Positions 8,899-17,935 are shown, numbered from the stretch's first letter. The stretch: 41,827 nt of DNA from Sulfurovum sp. (GCA_028696055.1 JAQVHV010000004.1:1-41827); one strand, 5' to 3'. Notes: generated by a model not told the origin, from the sequence alone. Translations and numbers: made by a program.

Positions 8899-9349
8899 GT
8901 ACACCCGCTCGTTAAAACTTCCCTATCTGCTATGGATACTTGCGGTTATTTTTGTTATTTTCTACCCGATGTTGATCTCAATCTATGTCTTTTTGCCTCT
9001 CCTGATCGGAGTGATGGGATACCTTCTGATCCTTGGGATCGAAAAAGGGCAGAAATCCTATATCTTTACGGCACTGGTCTACTTTATAAACCTGGAGATC
9101 AACCTATCGCTGCCCTTTTTTTTAACGATCATTTCATCACTGGTGATCTATGTACTTTTTTTCCAGTCATTATTACATTTTAGAAAATGTAAGGTATGTA
9201 TTCCAATTATTACGGTGATACTATTGGATTTCTTCTATCTTGGTTCATTAATGGCTTATGATTTTATCTTCCAGGAAACGACGATCATGCTGGACAATAT
9301 ACTGCTTTATTCGCTGGTGATCGACCTGCTGATAGTGGTGATATTATGA
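8888..9349 (+). CDS. Polytopic membrane protein preceding PBP2 (MreD-like position)
   Basis: A 153-residue, very hydrophobic protein with about five membrane helices and few charges. It lies directly before and overlaps PBP2 by 4 bases, the position in which MreD stands in many elongasome operons. No MreD sequence signature is convincing, so this is a positional guess only. From memory, C. jejuni has an integral membrane protein of unknown function at the same place (Cj0651). Two adjacent ATGs (8888, 8891) could serve as the start. Confidence 0.75.
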   Translation: MMAKYTRSLKLPYLLWILAVIFVIFYPMLISIYVFLPLLIGVMGYLLILGIEKGQKSYIFTALVYFINLEINLSLPFFLTIISSLVIYVLFFQSLLHFRKCKVCIPIITVILLDFFYLGSLMAYDFIFQETTIMLDNILLYSLVIDLLIVVIL

Positions 9350-11148
9350 AATATAAATTTATACTTTTGTTGTTTGTCGCGGTATGGGCGGTAATGATCG
9401 CCAGACTCTATCATCTAAGTATCAAATCAAACTACTACTACGAAGAATTGGCGCAGGAGAATATCGAACGTAAACAGTTCATTAAACCGGTTAGGGGGGA
9501 GATCACCGACAGTCATGGCAATCTCCTTGCGATGAACCAGATGGGTTTTTCGGTCTCTATCCTCCCTCACCTGAAACGAAACCCGGAAAAGCTCGAAGAA
9601 ATTATCAACAGGATCGTAGAGACCTTTCCCGATCTTAATAAAACAGTCATGATGAAAGTCTATGACAAACATAACTCTCCTTATAACCATGAGTACATCA
9701 AGGTAGTGGATTTTATCCATTACCCTGATATGATGGGCGCCTACCCCTCTTTGAGCCTCCATCCCGAGATCAAGATCGAAGCGGAGACAAAGCGCTACTA
9801 TCCCTACGGAGTCTACTCTGCACATATTGTCGGCTATACCGGAAAGTCAAACCAGAAAGAGAATGATCAAGATCCGGTGGTCAAAGAGATAGGGAAGGTC
9901 GGGAAAAGCGGCCTGGAGAAACAGTATAACGATGTATTGCAGGGTGAGCTGGGGCATCTCGTCAGCAAAGTAACGGCGACCAATAAAGCCATCGAAGTGA
10001 TCGACAAGGTCCCTCCCAAAGACAATAGAAACATTCAGCTCAATATCGATATCAACCTCCAGAAGATGATACATGACCGTTTCGGAGAGGACTCCGGAGT
10101 GGCGATCGTGATGCGTACAAACGGAGATATCCTTGCTGCAGTCAGCTATCCTTCTTTTGATCCCAACCTTTTTGTAGGGGGGATCAGCCATAAAGACTGG
10201 CAGGCGCTGCAGGAGAATGTGGATAAACCATTTACCAATAAGGTGATACATGGTGCCTATCCTCCCGGTTCCACGATCAAGATGGGAATGGCGCTGGCTT
10301 TTTCCAAAGCCAAAGAGGGTATCCTGGAGAGCGAAGAGCACTGTGCTGGCCATATCACCTTGGGAAAGAGCAATCACAAGTTCCGGTGCTGGTCACGCTG
10401 GGGACACGGAAAGGTCGATCTCAAGAAGGCGATCAGGGAGAGTTGCGATGTCTATTTTTACAACAAGAGCCTCAAGGTGGGGATCAATGCCATGTCGAAA
10501 TATCTCAAAGAGTTTGGTCTTGGCGTCAAGACAGGCATCGATCTACCCAAAGAGTATGCAGGTGTGATGCCCGACAAGGAGTGGAAGCAAAAACGTTATA
10601 AACAGCCCTGGTATATGGGGGAGACCGTCATCGCTGCGATCGGGCAGGGGTATGATCTTGTGACGCCATTACAGGTAGCGCGTCATACCGCCCTGATTGC
10701 GACCGGAAAACTCCCTACACCAAAGCTGGCGCAGGTAATTGATGGTAAAAAGGTAGAAAAAGAGGGTAAACCGGTCACTTTGCATCAGCGCTACCTGCAG
10801 ACGATCAGAGAGGGGATGTATGAGGTGTGCAACACACGAAAAGGTACGGGATACAGTACATTGAGCAAACTTCCTGTCGTCGTAGCGGGGAAGACGGGTA
10901 CCTCACAGGTTACTTCTATCCCTCAGTCCACAATGAAGCGCCTTAAAGAGGAAGAGATGGAGTATTACCACAGATCCCATGCATGGATCACGACCTATGC
11001 ACCCTACAAAGATCCTGAGTATATCGTCACGGTCCTCGTAGAGCACGGTGGACACGGGGGGAGTACAGCCGGACCGATCGCGGCAGATATCCACAAGTGG
11101 CTTTATAAAAATGGGTACTATAAACAGTCTGTTGCAGATGAGTTTTGA
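9346..11148 (+). CDS. mrdA: Penicillin-binding protein 2 (elongasome transpeptidase)
   Basis: A 600-residue class B PBP that cross-links peptidoglycan during cell elongation. It has one N-terminal membrane anchor (about 4-20), a dimerisation/pedestal region (RGEITDSHGNLLA) and a transpeptidase domain with the three active-site boxes: Ser309 in GSTIK, SCD (366-368) and KTGT (516-519). Length and box spacing match PBP2 rather than PBP3. It is the last gene of the envelope run that begins at tatD; its ATG overlaps the upstream membrane-protein gene (ATGA). Confidence 0.96.
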   Translation: MKYKFILLLFVAVWAVMIARLYHLSIKSNYYYEELAQENIERKQFIKPVRGEITDSHGNLLAMNQMGFSVSILPHLKRNPEKLEEIINRIVETFPDLNKTVMMKVYDKHNSPYNHEYIKVVDFIHYPDMMGAYPSLSLHPEIKIEAETKRYYPYGVYSAHIVGYTGKSNQKENDQDPVVKEIGKVGKSGLEKQYNDVLQGELGHLVSKVTATNKAIEVIDKVPPKDNRNIQLNIDINLQKMIHDRFGEDSGVAIVMRTNGDILAAVSYPSFDPNLFVGGISHKDWQALQENVDKPFTNKVIHGAYPPGSTIKMGMALAFSKAKEGILESEEHCAGHITLGKSNHKFRCWSRWGHGKVDLKKAIRESCDVYFYNKSLKVGINAMSKYLKEFGLGVKTGIDLPKEYAGVMPDKEWKQKRYKQPWYMGETVIAAIGQGYDLVTPLQVARHTALIATGKLPTPKLAQVIDGKKVEKEGKPVTLHQRYLQTIREGMYEVCNTRKGTGYSTLSKLPVVVAGKTGTSQVTSIPQSTMKRLKEEEMEYYHRSHAWITTYAPYKDPEYIVTVLVEHGGHGGSTAGPIAADIHKWLYKNGYYKQSVADEF

Positions 11149-11168
11149 CAGGCTTTAGGGGTTTTATC

Positions 11169-11711
11169 CTAGAACTGCCATCCGAAATAGACATATAAAA
11201 AACCGATGGTCTTATAACTGGTAAACGAATAGGACGGTATATAGGAAAAATTCAGAGTAAAGTCATCTATATAAAAAGAGCTTACAGGTGCAATTAGCGC
11301 TATCGGTCTATATTGATACTCCCCGTCATCTTGGCGCATCTTTTTGACGCTGACCACTCCTGCAAGTCCTACCGAGAGATCAAACCATGGGGTCAGAGGT
11401 TTTTCAAAACGGATCGATTTTCCGACGGCGGCATAGGCCTGGAAGTTTTTGTTCGAGTCATTCAGTATCATGGTATGGTAGGTAGTATAAAAATCCCCGT
11501 ACTCCGTAAAGTAGTCTTGTTCATATCCCAGTCCCAAATTGTATTCATTCAATTTATTTCCGTTATCTAAATCTTTTTCATGAACAGTAAAACCGCTTAA
11601 GAGTATACGTTTATTGACATCCTCACCATTTAGAGAGGTACTGAAAACAAGCAATGCCAGCGAGAAGATAAATTTGTTGAACCGATACACTTTATACTCC
11701 TTTTTTTCCAA
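11169..11711 (-). CDS. Hypothetical secreted outer-membrane beta-barrel-like protein
   Basis: A 180-residue protein with a signal peptide after a charged start (KFIFSLALLVFSTSLNGED) and alternating polar/hydrophobic strands rich in Tyr and Phe. It ends in FGWQF, and a C-terminal phenylalanine is the usual BAM recognition residue of barrels. The size would fit an eight-stranded barrel like OmpW or PagP, but no family is recognised. It is convergent with mrdA and divergent from kpsS, with a shared 171-base upstream region containing a perfect inverted repeat. Function unknown. Confidence 0.7.
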   Translation of the reverse strand: MEKKEYKVYRFNKFIFSLALLVFSTSLNGEDVNKRILLSGFTVHEKDLDNGNKLNEYNLGLGYEQDYFTEYGDFYTTYHTMILNDSNKNFQAYAAVGKSIRFEKPLTPWFDLSVGLAGVVSVKKMRQDDGEYQYRPIALIAPVSSFYIDDFTLNFSYIPSYSFTSYKTIGFLYVYFGWQF

Positions 11712-11735
11712 ATTGGGTTGTTACATCATAGCATT

Positions 11736-11760
11736 GATTATCTTATATTATAAGATAATC
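11736..11760. promoter_or_regulatory. Perfect 10-bp inverted repeat in divergent hypothetical-OMP/kpsS region
   Basis: GATTATCTTA and TAAGATAATC face each other across TATTA. It sits 24 bases upstream of the minus-strand gene and 123 bases upstream of kpsS, so it could be an operator for either, or a transcript-end hairpin for leftward-reading RNA. A/T-rich arms argue for a protein-binding site over a terminator. Confidence 0.4.
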
Positions 11761-11793
11761 AAATATTATTTTTGATTACGTTTTTAATAACGC

Positions 11794-11811
11794 GTTGTTA
11801 TAGTCGTTATA
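11794..11811. repeat. Tandem 9-bp repeat upstream of kpsS
   Basis: GTTGTTATA is followed directly by GTCGTTATA. Read on the minus strand this gives TATAACGAC then TATAACAAC, sharing the TATAACG core with the 11-bp tandem repeat upstream of the glmS remnant (17936-17957). It lies about 70 bases before the kpsS start and may be a shared capsule-regulator site. Confidence 0.3.
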
Positions 11812-11882
11812 AGAGAAAGATGATAAAATTCGAAGAATTGTTATTTATCTCTATGAGAGGGGAAAAGTAAGGGGGGAGGATT

Positions 11883-13088
11883 ATGAACAAGATAGGAGAT
11901 CTTAAAGATCAAAATATACTCTTTCTGCAAGGTCCGATGGGGCCGTTTTTTAAAAAACTTGATATGCTTTTCAGAGAAGATGGTGCCACGACTTACAAGA
12001 TCGGTTTTAACTTCGGTGACTACTTCTACTCCCATAAAGACAACTATGTCCCCTACAAAAAAACGCCTGCACAGTGGCCGGAGTTTATCAGGGCTTTTTT
12101 GACCGAAAAGAAGATCGACAAGATCTTTCTTTTCGGTGATTGCCGCTATTATCAAAAGATCACCAGAAAGATCGCGTATGAGAACGGTATCGATGTCTAT
12201 GTCTTTGAAGAGGGATATGTCAGGCCGCACTATATCACGATGGAGAAGTTCGGTGTCAATGGCTTCAGCACACTGTCAAGGGAAGCAAACTTTTACCTGA
12301 ATCTTGAAAAAAGAAACTCTATCACACCCGTACATGCCAAACAAAGCAAATATCAAATGATCAAAAGCGCTGTACACTACTATCTGCTCTCCAACTTCTT
12401 TTGGTTTCAGTATCCCCATTATCTGCACCATCGCGACTTTTCCGCGCTGAAAGAGTTCTTTTACGGGGTAAGGGATGTCTGGAGGAAAGGAGTCTATAAA
12501 GTCGTTGAAAGAGACTATGAAAAGCTGATCACACATACGCTTTCAAAAAAATACTATTTCGTTCCGCTGCAGACGCACAATGACTTTCAGATCCTTCAGC
12601 ACTCGCATTACGGTTCGATCGAGAAGTTCATTATGGAGGTGCTTGAGTCTTTTGCATACCATGCGCCAAAGGAGTGCTACATTGTATTTAAGCACCATCC
12701 GGTGGACAGAGGGCGCAAAAACTATCATGCTTTCATTATGGAGCAGGCGGAGTCTCTGGGTGTCAAAGAGCGTATACTGGTGTTTCACGATGTCTATCTC
12801 CCCACATGCCTTCAGCATGCGATAGGGACGATCACGATCAACAGCACCGTCGGGCTTTCTGCTATCGGGTACGATATCCCGACACTGACTCTGGGAGATG
12901 CAGTCTATGATATCGAAGGATTGACCAACAAAGGAACACACCTGCACCGCTTCTGGCACCACCATAAAGCACCTGATCCGGAGCTTTATCAGAAGTTCAG
13001 AGGCTATCTTGTCGAGCATACGCAGCTCAACGGCAGTTTCTACGGGCTTATACCAAAAGAGTTCACAGATCAGCAGAACATAGTCTAA
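11883..13088 (+). CDS. kpsS: Capsule Kdo-linker glycosyltransferase KpsS
   Basis: A 401-residue cytosolic protein of the Capsule_synth family. In group 2 capsules KpsS adds the first beta-Kdo to lyso-phosphatidylglycerol, starting the linker on which the polymer is built. Visible features: FLQGPMGPFFKKL near the N-terminus, FEEGYVRPHYITMEKFGVN (the EEG/EDG-F/Y-R family motif), IVFKHHPVDRGRKNY and GTITINSTVGLSAIGYDIPTLTLG. A GGGGGGAGG ribosome site precedes the ATG. It opens the capsule locus and would act with the KpsC proteins at 24.1 and 26.5 kb and with Kdo from kdsC. Confidence 0.92.
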   Translation: MNKIGDLKDQNILFLQGPMGPFFKKLDMLFREDGATTYKIGFNFGDYFYSHKDNYVPYKKTPAQWPEFIRAFLTEKKIDKIFLFGDCRYYQKITRKIAYENGIDVYVFEEGYVRPHYITMEKFGVNGFSTLSREANFYLNLEKRNSITPVHAKQSKYQMIKSAVHYYLLSNFFWFQYPHYLHHRDFSALKEFFYGVRDVWRKGVYKVVERDYEKLITHTLSKKYYFVPLQTHNDFQILQHSHYGSIEKFIMEVLESFAYHAPKECYIVFKHHPVDRGRKNYHAFIMEQAESLGVKERILVFHDVYLPTCLQHAIGTITINSTVGLSAIGYDIPTLTLGDAVYDIEGLTNKGTHLHRFWHHHKAPDPELYQKFRGYLVEHTQLNGSFYGLIPKEFTDQQNIV

Positions 13089-13099
13089 CAACACTATGA

Positions 13100-13105
13100 T
13101 ATAAT
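13100..13105 (+). promoter_or_regulatory. -10 box before the lipoprotein-kpsD genes
   Basis: A consensus TATAAT lies 31 bases before the lipoprotein start. The sequence from this box to AGGGT is similar in content and spacing to that before the glmS remnant at 17989, suggesting duplicated promoter-leader DNA within the capsule locus. No -35 box is obvious. Confidence 0.45.
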
Positions 13106-13135
13106 TTCACGATAAATCCCAAGGGTAAGGAAGAG

Positions 13136-13291
13136 ATGTCCAAGTTACGATTTTTTTTATTTTTTTCACTTTTATTTATAACAGGCTGTACACATCAGCC
13201 TCAACCCTATTCAGCCCACAGCGATACAGAGAACTCCTATAGTCTGGAATCCATCGCATACGCATATCAACAGAAGGCAAACCATGAGTAG
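13136..13291 (+). CDS. Small lipoprotein upstream of kpsD (51 aa, absent from ORF track)
   Basis: The reading frame begins MSKLRFFLFFSLLFITGC and runs 51 residues to a TAG at 13289-13291. The lipobox ITGC puts the acylated Cys at residue 18, leaving a mature peptide of about 34 residues rich in Ser, Tyr and Gln. A GGTAAGGAAGAG ribosome site precedes the ATG. Its last 8 bases overlap the kpsD start, so KpsD translation is probably coupled to it. No family is recognised; by position it may assist KpsD assembly in the outer membrane. It might also be only a leader ORF. Confidence 0.65.
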   Translation: MSKLRFFLFFSLLFITGCTHQPQPYSAHSDTENSYSLESIAYAYQQKANHE

Positions 13292-14885
13292 AACTATCCG
13301 ATATCTTTTATTGGTGACAGCATTTTTGACTCTGAGCTTTGGTATCGAGGTCGAGCCTGAAGTCATCAAAGACCAAAGCAAGCTGGAGAGTGCCAACAAG
13401 CACAAAGTCTATTTCGGAGAACAGCTTTTTAAGGGACACTTTACGAACAAGTCCCAGTTTCGTGAGAACCCGGAGTATCTGCTGAAAGTAGGGGATATCA
13501 TTCATATCAATATCTGGGGTGCACGCGAGTTTCAGGGGGATGTGCCGATTGACGGCAGAGGGAATATCTTTATTCCGAAGATAGGAGTCATCCATCTCGA
13601 AGGGGTAAAGAACGGGAACCTTCAGTCTACCCTGACCACCCATCTGGAAAAAACATTCAATGACAATGTGTTTATCTATGCCAATGTCAGGGACTATCAG
13701 CAGCTTTCAGTCTATGTTTCGGGATCGGTGAAAAATGTAGGATTGTATGACGGCGTCTCCAATGATTCTGTCCTTCAGTTCCTTGACAAGGCGGGCGGCA
13801 TCGTTTCGGGAGAGGGGAGTTACAGAAACATCCATATCCTGCGTAACAACCGATTGGTGAAAAAGATCGATCTCTATGCATTCCTGCTCGATGGCTACAG
13901 GGAGAGTTTCCCGTTCAGAGACGGAGATACGATCCTGGTGCAGCCTATGAAGCACTATGTGGAAGTGGAGGGGGATGTCAGCCGCCCTTATATCTTCGAG
14001 CTCAAAGAGAAAAATGACACAGTAAACAGGCTGATGAAGTACACATTGCCCAAACCCGGTGTCAATCGTTTTACGCATATCAAACGTCTGGGGATGAGAG
14101 AGGTCAGCCAGGACTATACATTGGATCAGGCAGGAGAGGTCAAAGTCAAGAGCGGAGAGAAGATCATCTTTACGAGCAACAGCCATCTGCAGAGTTTCAG
14201 TATAGCCATAGAGGGGGAGCACTCAGGCGTGAAACACATCTCTGTTCCGAAAGGTACCTCCCTCTACAGTCTGCTCAAGCAGGTCAACTACACGCCGCTT
14301 TCCCACATTCAGAGTATCCAGCTCTACAGAGAGTCAGTCGCACAAAGACAGAAAGAGCTGCTTGAGACAAACCTTAAAGACCTGGAGGCCAAAGTATTTA
14401 CCTCCGGCTCCTCCACACCCGAAGAGGCTCTCATTCGCAACAAAGAGGCAGAGCTTGTCATGGAGTTCATCAAGCGTGCCAAGCAAGTAGAGTTCAAAGG
14501 GCAGATCATTCTTTCGGCACAGGAAGACCTCCGCAATACGCTTCTTGAGGACGGAGACAGGATCTATATCCCCAGAAAAAGCAACCTTGTCACGGTCCAG
14601 GGCGAGGTCAACATCCCCAATACCCTTACCTACAAAAGCGGCGAAAGCCTGCGTTACTATATCGACGCCTGCGGTGGATACACCGAAAGGGCCGACAGTT
14701 CCGAGGTACTCCTGATCAGATCCAACGGGAAGGTTGAAAAATACAGCGGCGCAGCGGTCCAGCCGGGTGACTCGATTCTGGTTCTGGGCAAAACAGATAC
14801 CAAGAACCTGCTTCTGGCAAAAGACCTTACGCAGATCATCTACCAGGTTGCCGTGGGTGCGGCAGTCGTGCTCAAGTCGTTTTAG
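13284..14885 (+). CDS. kpsD: Capsule export outer-membrane/periplasmic protein KpsD
   Basis: A 533-residue polysaccharide-export (Wza/KpsD, OPX) family protein. It has a signal peptide (RYLLLVTAFLTLSFG), a polysaccharide-export domain (about 64-150; LLKVGDIIHINIWG and IDGRGNIFIPKIGVI), then SLBB-type beta-grasp repeats (VSGSVKNVGLYDG; VEGDVSRPYIFEL; VQGEVNIPNTLTYKSG). KpsD forms the outer-membrane exit for group 2 capsule and docks on KpsE. A GAAGG ribosome site inside the lipoprotein gene precedes its ATG. The length is close to E. coli KpsD. Confidence 0.92.
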   Translation: MSRTIRYLLLVTAFLTLSFGIEVEPEVIKDQSKLESANKHKVYFGEQLFKGHFTNKSQFRENPEYLLKVGDIIHINIWGAREFQGDVPIDGRGNIFIPKIGVIHLEGVKNGNLQSTLTTHLEKTFNDNVFIYANVRDYQQLSVYVSGSVKNVGLYDGVSNDSVLQFLDKAGGIVSGEGSYRNIHILRNNRLVKKIDLYAFLLDGYRESFPFRDGDTILVQPMKHYVEVEGDVSRPYIFELKEKNDTVNRLMKYTLPKPGVNRFTHIKRLGMREVSQDYTLDQAGEVKVKSGEKIIFTSNSHLQSFSIAIEGEHSGVKHISVPKGTSLYSLLKQVNYTPLSHIQSIQLYRESVAQRQKELLETNLKDLEAKVFTSGSSTPEEALIRNKEAELVMEFIKRAKQVEFKGQIILSAQEDLRNTLLEDGDRIYIPRKSNLVTVQGEVNIPNTLTYKSGESLRYYIDACGGYTERADSSEVLLIRSNGKVEKYSGAAVQPGDSILVLGKTDTKNLLLAKDLTQIIYQVAVGAAVVLKSF

Positions 14886-14898
14886 GCAGCCTGAATTT

Positions 14899-15678
14899 AT
14901 GGTAAGAAGAAGCTCCTTCAGTATCTTCAGGTCGGTCATCACCGCACTCTTTTTACGTGAAGTGCAGACACGTTTCGGTACGAAGAAGCTGGGGTATTTC
15001 TGGGCGATCTTTGATGCGATGCTGATGGTCCTTGTCTTTGCGGGGCTGAAGGCGGCGATTGCCGAAAACGCGATGCCGGGTGTAGACTTCCCGGTATTTC
15101 TTGCCAGCGGCTTTCTGGCATTTTTCTTATGGAAAAACATTGTAAGCCGCTCTTTGAATGCATTCAGTGCCAACTCCGCCCTCTTTGCCTACAAACAGGT
15201 CAAACCTTTCGATACGGTATTGACACGGGTTCTGCTTGAGATCCTTGTAAGCACGATGGCAACCCTGGTCTTTATCGCGATCGGACTCTATTTTGAGTTT
15301 GAGATCGCTGTGCAGGATTTTAATATGGTCATCCTTGCGGTGCTCTGGCTGATCCTTTTTGGATTTGGTTTTGGGCTGATGAGTGCGGTCTTTGCGCACT
15401 TCTATGAGACCTTCGGGAAGATCATCAATGTCATTATGACACCGCTGCTGTTTGTCTCCGCATTGATGTATACGGTAGACTCTCTGCCTCCGGTCCTCAG
15501 GGAGCTTATCCTCTACAACCCGCTGGTGCATTTCATAGAGATGATACACGGCTACTACTTTACTGCGCTCGATACGAAGTATGTGGACTATGAGTATATG
15601 CTCTACTGGACCTTGATACCCCTCTATATCGGGCTCTACTTCTATGTCAAAGGGGAGCAAAGGATCCTCTCGACATGA
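14899..15678 (+). CDS. kpsM: Capsule ABC transporter permease KpsM
   Basis: A 259-residue ABC-2 type permease with about six membrane helices. The track start at 14734 lies inside kpsD in another frame; the ATG at 14899, 13 bases after the kpsD stop, gives the canonical N-terminus (FLREVQTRFGTKKLGYFWAI). It would pair with KpsT to export lipid-linked capsule polymer across the inner membrane. Its stop overlaps the kpsT start (ATGA). Confidence 0.93.
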   Translation: MVRRSSFSIFRSVITALFLREVQTRFGTKKLGYFWAIFDAMLMVLVFAGLKAAIAENAMPGVDFPVFLASGFLAFFLWKNIVSRSLNAFSANSALFAYKQVKPFDTVLTRVLLEILVSTMATLVFIAIGLYFEFEIAVQDFNMVILAVLWLILFGFGFGLMSAVFAHFYETFGKIINVIMTPLLFVSALMYTVDSLPPVLRELILYNPLVHFIEMIHGYYFTALDTKYVDYEYMLYWTLIPLYIGLYFYVKGEQRILST

Positions 15679-16337
15679 TAGCGCTGAGAAACGTCACCAA
15701 GTACTACCAGACCAAACATGAAAGAAAGTACATCCTGGACAATGTGACCTTCACGATCCCTTCGGGGGTCAATGTCGGTATCCTCGGGCGCAACGGTGCG
15801 GGCAAGTCCACGCTCCTTCGTATGCTGGGCGGTATCGACTTCCCCAACTCCGGGCACATCTCCTCTCCCAACAGTTTCTCCTGGCCGATGGGGCTGGCAG
15901 GCGGCTTTCAGGGCTCGATGACCGGACGGCAGAATGTACAGTTTGTCAGCCGTATCTACGGGAAGAGCGAGTACGAGATCAAAAAGGTCATCGAATCGGT
16001 CAAAGAATTCTCCGAGCTCGGGGACTACTTCGATATGCCGATCAAGACCTACTCAAGCGGGATGAAGTCACGGCTCAGTTTCGGGATGAGTCTCTCTTTT
16101 GACTTTGATTATCTGATCATCGATGAGACCCTCTCTGTGGGAGACAAGAACTTTCAGCAGAAGTCAAAAACAGCACTGCGCAAAAAGATAGAGAACTGCC
16201 ATATCCTTCTGGTCAGCCACTCGATGCCGGTGCTCAAAGAGATGTGCGATGTGGGTATCGTCGTGCACAACGGTCAGCTGCACTACTGTGACAGGATCGA
16301 AGATGCGATAGAAAGATACAATCAAATAAATGAATAA
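15675..16337 (+). CDS. kpsT: Capsule ABC transporter ATPase KpsT
   Basis: A 220-residue ATPase of the polysaccharide-export ABC subfamily. Walker A is GRNGAGKST (38-46), the signature is YSSGMKSRL, Walker B is YLIIDETL, and the H-loop His is in LLVSHSM. There is no C-terminal carbohydrate-binding extension, as in KpsT (and unlike O-antigen Wzt), which fits a polymer of non-fixed length. Overlaps kpsM by 4 bases. Confidence 0.95.
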   Translation: MIALRNVTKYYQTKHERKYILDNVTFTIPSGVNVGILGRNGAGKSTLLRMLGGIDFPNSGHISSPNSFSWPMGLAGGFQGSMTGRQNVQFVSRIYGKSEYEIKKVIESVKEFSELGDYFDMPIKTYSSGMKSRLSFGMSLSFDFDYLIIDETLSVGDKNFQQKSKTALRKKIENCHILLVSHSMPVLKEMCDVGIVVHNGQLHYCDRIEDAIERYNQINE

Positions 16338-16349
16338 AAGAGACAGATC

Positions 16350-17615
16350 ATGATAAAAAAACTCATACAGCTTTACTGGTTTGAAAAGACGCAGAAAAAC
16401 GAACCGCACAGGACATTTCGTAAAAACTTCGCTCGTTTCAGAAAGCATGGTCTCTCAGGGATGCGGGAAAGGCTGGATAAGGATTATCAACAGATCAAAA
16501 ACGACTATGTGACCAGAAGCATCCTCAACGCACGCTATGCAAAGTTCAAGGTCAGGTTCCTTTTTGTGGCGTTTTTTCTCCTGAGCGCTTTTTATATCCT
16601 TGTGATCAAGTCTGAGCGCTATGAGTCAAAGACCGCACTGATCGTCAAGGACCTGCAGAGCAGCGCGCCGACGGACAGCCTTGGATTGTCGCTGCTGGGT
16701 GTGGGGGCATCTTCCCAGCTGCAGGACAGCATGATCGTCGAAGCCTACCTGAAGTCACTGGATGTCTATCAGGTTGTGGACCGGAAATTTCATCTTACCG
16801 AACACTACAAGAGCAGCGCCCTTGACTCTATCAGCAGGTTATCGGATGATGCCACAGAGGAGGAGGTGCTTGCGTTTTACAACAAGCATCTGATCATCAA
16901 CTATGATGAGATCTCAGGTATTCTCAACATCGCATTTTCTCATGTGGAGCGTCAGAAGGCACAGGAGATCCTGGCGTTTCTGGTAGCGCAGGTCGAAGCG
17001 CAGATCAATGAGCTCAACCGCCGCAAAGCGCGCAAACAGCTGGAGTTTATCGAAACTGAGTTTGAGAAGGCCAAGCAGAAAATGGAGGCCTCCTCCCAGA
17101 AACTCGAAGCCTACCAGAACCAACACCTGTTGCTCGATCCTAATGCCGAAGCGACGACCTCGAGCGGTATCATCGCTCAGCTCGAAGCCTCTCTCATGCA
17201 AAAGAAGATAGAGTACGCGACGATGTCAAGCTATCTCAAAGAGGATACCTATGAGCTCAAAGCGCTGCAGAAAGAGATAGAGGAGATCAGCCGTTCGATC
17301 ACCAAAGAGAGAAAAGCGCTGACAGGTACTTCGGATGAGCGGCTCAACAAGGTGCTTTTCGGGTTTGAGAAGCTCAAACTTCAGCTGGAGTTTGACACTG
17401 AGGTCTACAAAAATACCCTCATCCAGCTTGAGACGAAAAAGCTTGCAGTTCTGCAGGAGGCAAAGACACTGAGTATCCTAAGCCAGCCGAACCTGCCTGA
17501 CGGCTATACCTATCCGGACAAACCAAAGAGCTTTATGACGCTCCTGTTTATGACGCTTCTTCTCTATGGTATCGTCTCGATGCTCGGCGCGATCATCAGA
17601 GACCATAAAGAGTAG
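16350..17615 (+). CDS. kpsE: Capsule export inner-membrane adaptor KpsE
   Basis: A 421-residue polysaccharide co-polymerase (PCP-3)-type protein. One membrane helix lies near the N-terminus (about 69-86, RFLFVAFFLLSAFYILVI) and one at the C-terminus (about 393-414). Between them is a periplasmic domain with a long coiled coil (about 220-370). KpsE links KpsMT to KpsD. It follows kpsT by 12 bases and is the last export gene before the AT-rich cassette. A KpsF (arabinose-5-phosphate isomerase) and a KpsU are not present in the window. Confidence 0.92.
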   Translation: MIKKLIQLYWFEKTQKNEPHRTFRKNFARFRKHGLSGMRERLDKDYQQIKNDYVTRSILNARYAKFKVRFLFVAFFLLSAFYILVIKSERYESKTALIVKDLQSSAPTDSLGLSLLGVGASSQLQDSMIVEAYLKSLDVYQVVDRKFHLTEHYKSSALDSISRLSDDATEEEVLAFYNKHLIINYDEISGILNIAFSHVERQKAQEILAFLVAQVEAQINELNRRKARKQLEFIETEFEKAKQKMEASSQKLEAYQNQHLLLDPNAEATTSSGIIAQLEASLMQKKIEYATMSSYLKEDTYELKALQKEIEEISRSITKERKALTGTSDERLNKVLFGFEKLKLQLEFDTEVYKNTLIQLETKKLAVLQEAKTLSILSQPNLPDGYTYPDKPKSFMTLLFMTLLLYGIVSMLGAIIRDHKE

Positions 17616-17631
17616 CCGAAAAGGCTCCTTT
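17607..17631 (+). terminator. Possible hairpin at the end of kpsE
   Basis: AAAG...AGCC can pair with GGCT...CTTT around GAAAA, with a bulge; the stop codon is in the 5' arm. There is no strong T-tract, so termination may be partial. Confidence 0.3.
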
Positions 17632-17935
17632 ATCGGTGCCATAACACACGTTTTGTATCATAGTCTTTTCAACGATACAGTCATATATCCTACTCTTAAA
17701 AATCTCTATTTATATTGTAGTATTATTAAAATAAATATATAAAGTTTATATATTTTATAAAAAAAGTTGTTTTAAAATTTACGCTTCGCTACTTTCTCCA
17801 TATTTTTAAAGATTTTTTCAAAAATCTGCATCTCCTGATAACACCTCTATGATAAAGGCATTAATTGGTTTTTTTCACGGCACAATAGGAGTTTATAGCT
17901 TATCAGCGTCGTTTTTCATACTCTGCCATAAGATA
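17632..17935. other. AT-rich non-coding stretch between kpsE and the glmS remnant
   Basis: About 300 bases with no supportable ORF or RNA gene. A/T content rises sharply here compared with the kps export genes, and several poly-T and poly-A runs occur. It marks the left edge of the variable capsule cassette. Confidence 0.5.

Noticed and set aside
11883-13135. JUMPstart/ops element for RfaH control of the capsule operon
   Set aside because: No GGCGGTAG-type ops sequence was found upstream of kpsS, kpsD or the cassette.
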